Assembly (NCBI RefSeq): GCF_000425125.1
Contig: NZ_KE384307.1
Location: 532,508 to 596,507, forward strand
DNA: 64,000 bases
From: Paenibacillus taiwanensis DSM 18679
GTDB lineage: Bacteria > Bacillota > Bacilli > Paenibacillales > Paenibacillaceae
Reading direction: 5' to 3'
Positions 63,344-64,000 of this stretch are shown piece by piece. The notes beneath the pieces were generated by a model that saw only the letters and a list, made by a program, of their open reading frames with translations, did not search any database and was not told the DNA's origin. Numbering within the stretch: position 1 is the first letter of the stretch; every line of letters starts with the position of its first letter. The translations under genes were made by a program, and so were the position numbers.

Positions 63344-64000
63344 TTACGCGCTTATTTTTTGACTTTTGTCAGTGTGCTCTAATTTGGGAGCAAACGGCCA
63401 CCAATTGGCTGCGCCAAACATTTTTGCCATAACTGGCACGAAAAATGGAAGCAGCAGGAAGGTGTAAAGCAATAACCCAGAAAGCACGACAGTTGCTATT
63501 TGCATCATCGACAGTACGCCTGAAGGATAGAAAGAAGCGAACGTACCTCCCAGAATGATAACGGCGGATATAATAACCGGGCCCATATTACGCATAGCAA
63601 ACAAAATTGCATCCTTCACACTTAAATGTTTATTTTCATTAAAACGATCCATTAAAAAGATGCTGTAATCAACGCCAAGTGCCATCAACATGACAAATCC
63701 AAAAAATGGAGTTGCCCATGTCACACCTGAATAACCTAGTATGTTTGTAAAAACAAGCTCGGTTATCCCCATCGAAGTAAAGAAGGTCAACAGCAAAGAT
63801 GCAACAATATAAAGCGGCATCACGATAGAACGGAACAACAGGATCAAAATGAACAATATGCCGATCAGCATTAGTGTTACCGTGCGGGTGTAATCTTCAC
63901 CAGAAATTTGCTTGAGGTCGGCAAAAGTGCTGGATACGCCGCCTATGGCGATATCGGATTGTTCAAGCTTTGTATTTTTGACAGCTCGATCGACAGCCGC
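63344..64000 (-). CDS. MMPL/RND-type transporter (C-terminal part, 5' end off window)
   Basis: The C-terminal 218 residues of an MMPL-family membrane transporter. The reading frame stays open to the window edge, so the N-terminus lies beyond it. Visible are five or six hydrophobic helices and the family motif GVDYSIFLMDRFNEN (about 115 residues from the C-terminus). In Bacillus relatives such as YdfJ the substrate is unknown. A soluble segment (LEQSDIAIGGVSSTFADLKQ) precedes the membrane domain. Only the C-terminal half can be described here. Confidence 0.9.
   Translation of the reverse strand, partial: AAVDRAVKNTKLEQSDIAIGGVSSTFADLKQISGEDYTRTVTLMLIGILFILILLFRSIVMPLYIVASLLLTFFTSMGITELVFTNILGYSGVTWATPFFGFVMLMALGVDYSIFLMDRFNENKHLSVKDAILFAMRNMGPVIISAVIILGGTFASFYPSGVLSMMQIATVVLSGLLLYTFLLLPFFVPVMAKMFGAANWWPFAPKLEHTDKSQKISA

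Noticed and set aside
1-64000. CRISPR array, integrase, transposase or antibiotic gene cluster
   Set aside because: None was seen on either strand; only the ABC remnant and the palindrome hint at past rearrangement.

Overview
The window looks like a chromosomal segment of a spore-forming, low-to-mid G+C Firmicute, most likely Paenibacillus or another Paenibacillaceae member. The evidence is AGGAGG-type ribosome binding sites with many TTG/GTG starts, T-box and S-box leaders, sporulation genes (two CotF-like coat proteins, a Spo0E-like phosphatase, YtxC, a small SASP-like protein), LiaFSR, and Bacillus-like neighbourhoods (pheST-zapA-cvpA-mutS2-yshE, ytxC-thrS, metA-metI-metC). I see no prophage, integrase, transposase or CRISPR array; the region is mostly core chromosome.

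Layout. 0-2.5 kb: ferrous iron uptake (feoA-feoB plus a Cys-rich partner) behind a Fur box. 2.6-7.3 kb: an aldolase-like enzyme, a YbjQ pair, a LacI regulator and a NarL-type two-component system. 7.5 kb: tRNA-Pro. 7.8-9.8 kb: manC and a GDP-mannose 4,6-dehydratase-like gene. 10.1-14.1 kb: T-box controlled pheST. 14.4-22.3 kb: a ZapA-headed coiled-coil giant, CvpA, a copper-site lipoprotein, a holin-like membrane protein, MutS2 and a DUF350 protein. 22.3-32 kb: small membrane and zinc-ribbon proteins, an MFS carrier, an FAD oxidase, coat proteins, an Lrp regulator with an aminotransferase, a Spo0E-like protein, a lipoprotein, a CobU-like protein, a cobalamin adenosyltransferase, a pseudouridine synthase and an ArsC/Spx-like protein. 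32.2-32.6 kb: a remnant of an ABC transporter beside a 24-bp palindrome. 32.7-37.9 kb: a 5'-3' exonuclease, a phosphodiester glycosidase-like protein, DUF3055, an HRDC protein and CorA. 38.3-41.9 kb: SAM riboswitch and metA-metI-metC. 42.1-47 kb: mqnC, ytxC and T-box thrS. 47.1-51.9 kb: 3D-domain protein, SASP-like gene, liaFSR and a YugN-like gene. 52.1-64 kb: htrA with a two-component system, ispH, DUF2062, DAHP synthase, a beta-type glutamine synthetase with a GlnR/TnrA-type box, serC, a PhoP-like regulator and a truncated MMPL transporter.

Most striking item. The protein in the zapA position is about 1,096 residues long. It has a normal N-terminal ZapA domain followed by about 1,000 residues of predicted coiled coil, including 28 uninterrupted 11-residue repeats (residues 634-941) and a second 11-residue array (about 245-332). 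If real, it would be a Z-ring-associated protein with a rod of roughly 150 nm. Other points worth attention are a proteobacterial-looking class I-beta glutamine synthetase, a CobU-like protein that seems to lack the guanylylation histidine, an orphan HRDC protein behind a promoter-terminator leader, an unassigned structured leader upstream of corA, and an OmpR-type direct repeat upstream of htrA.
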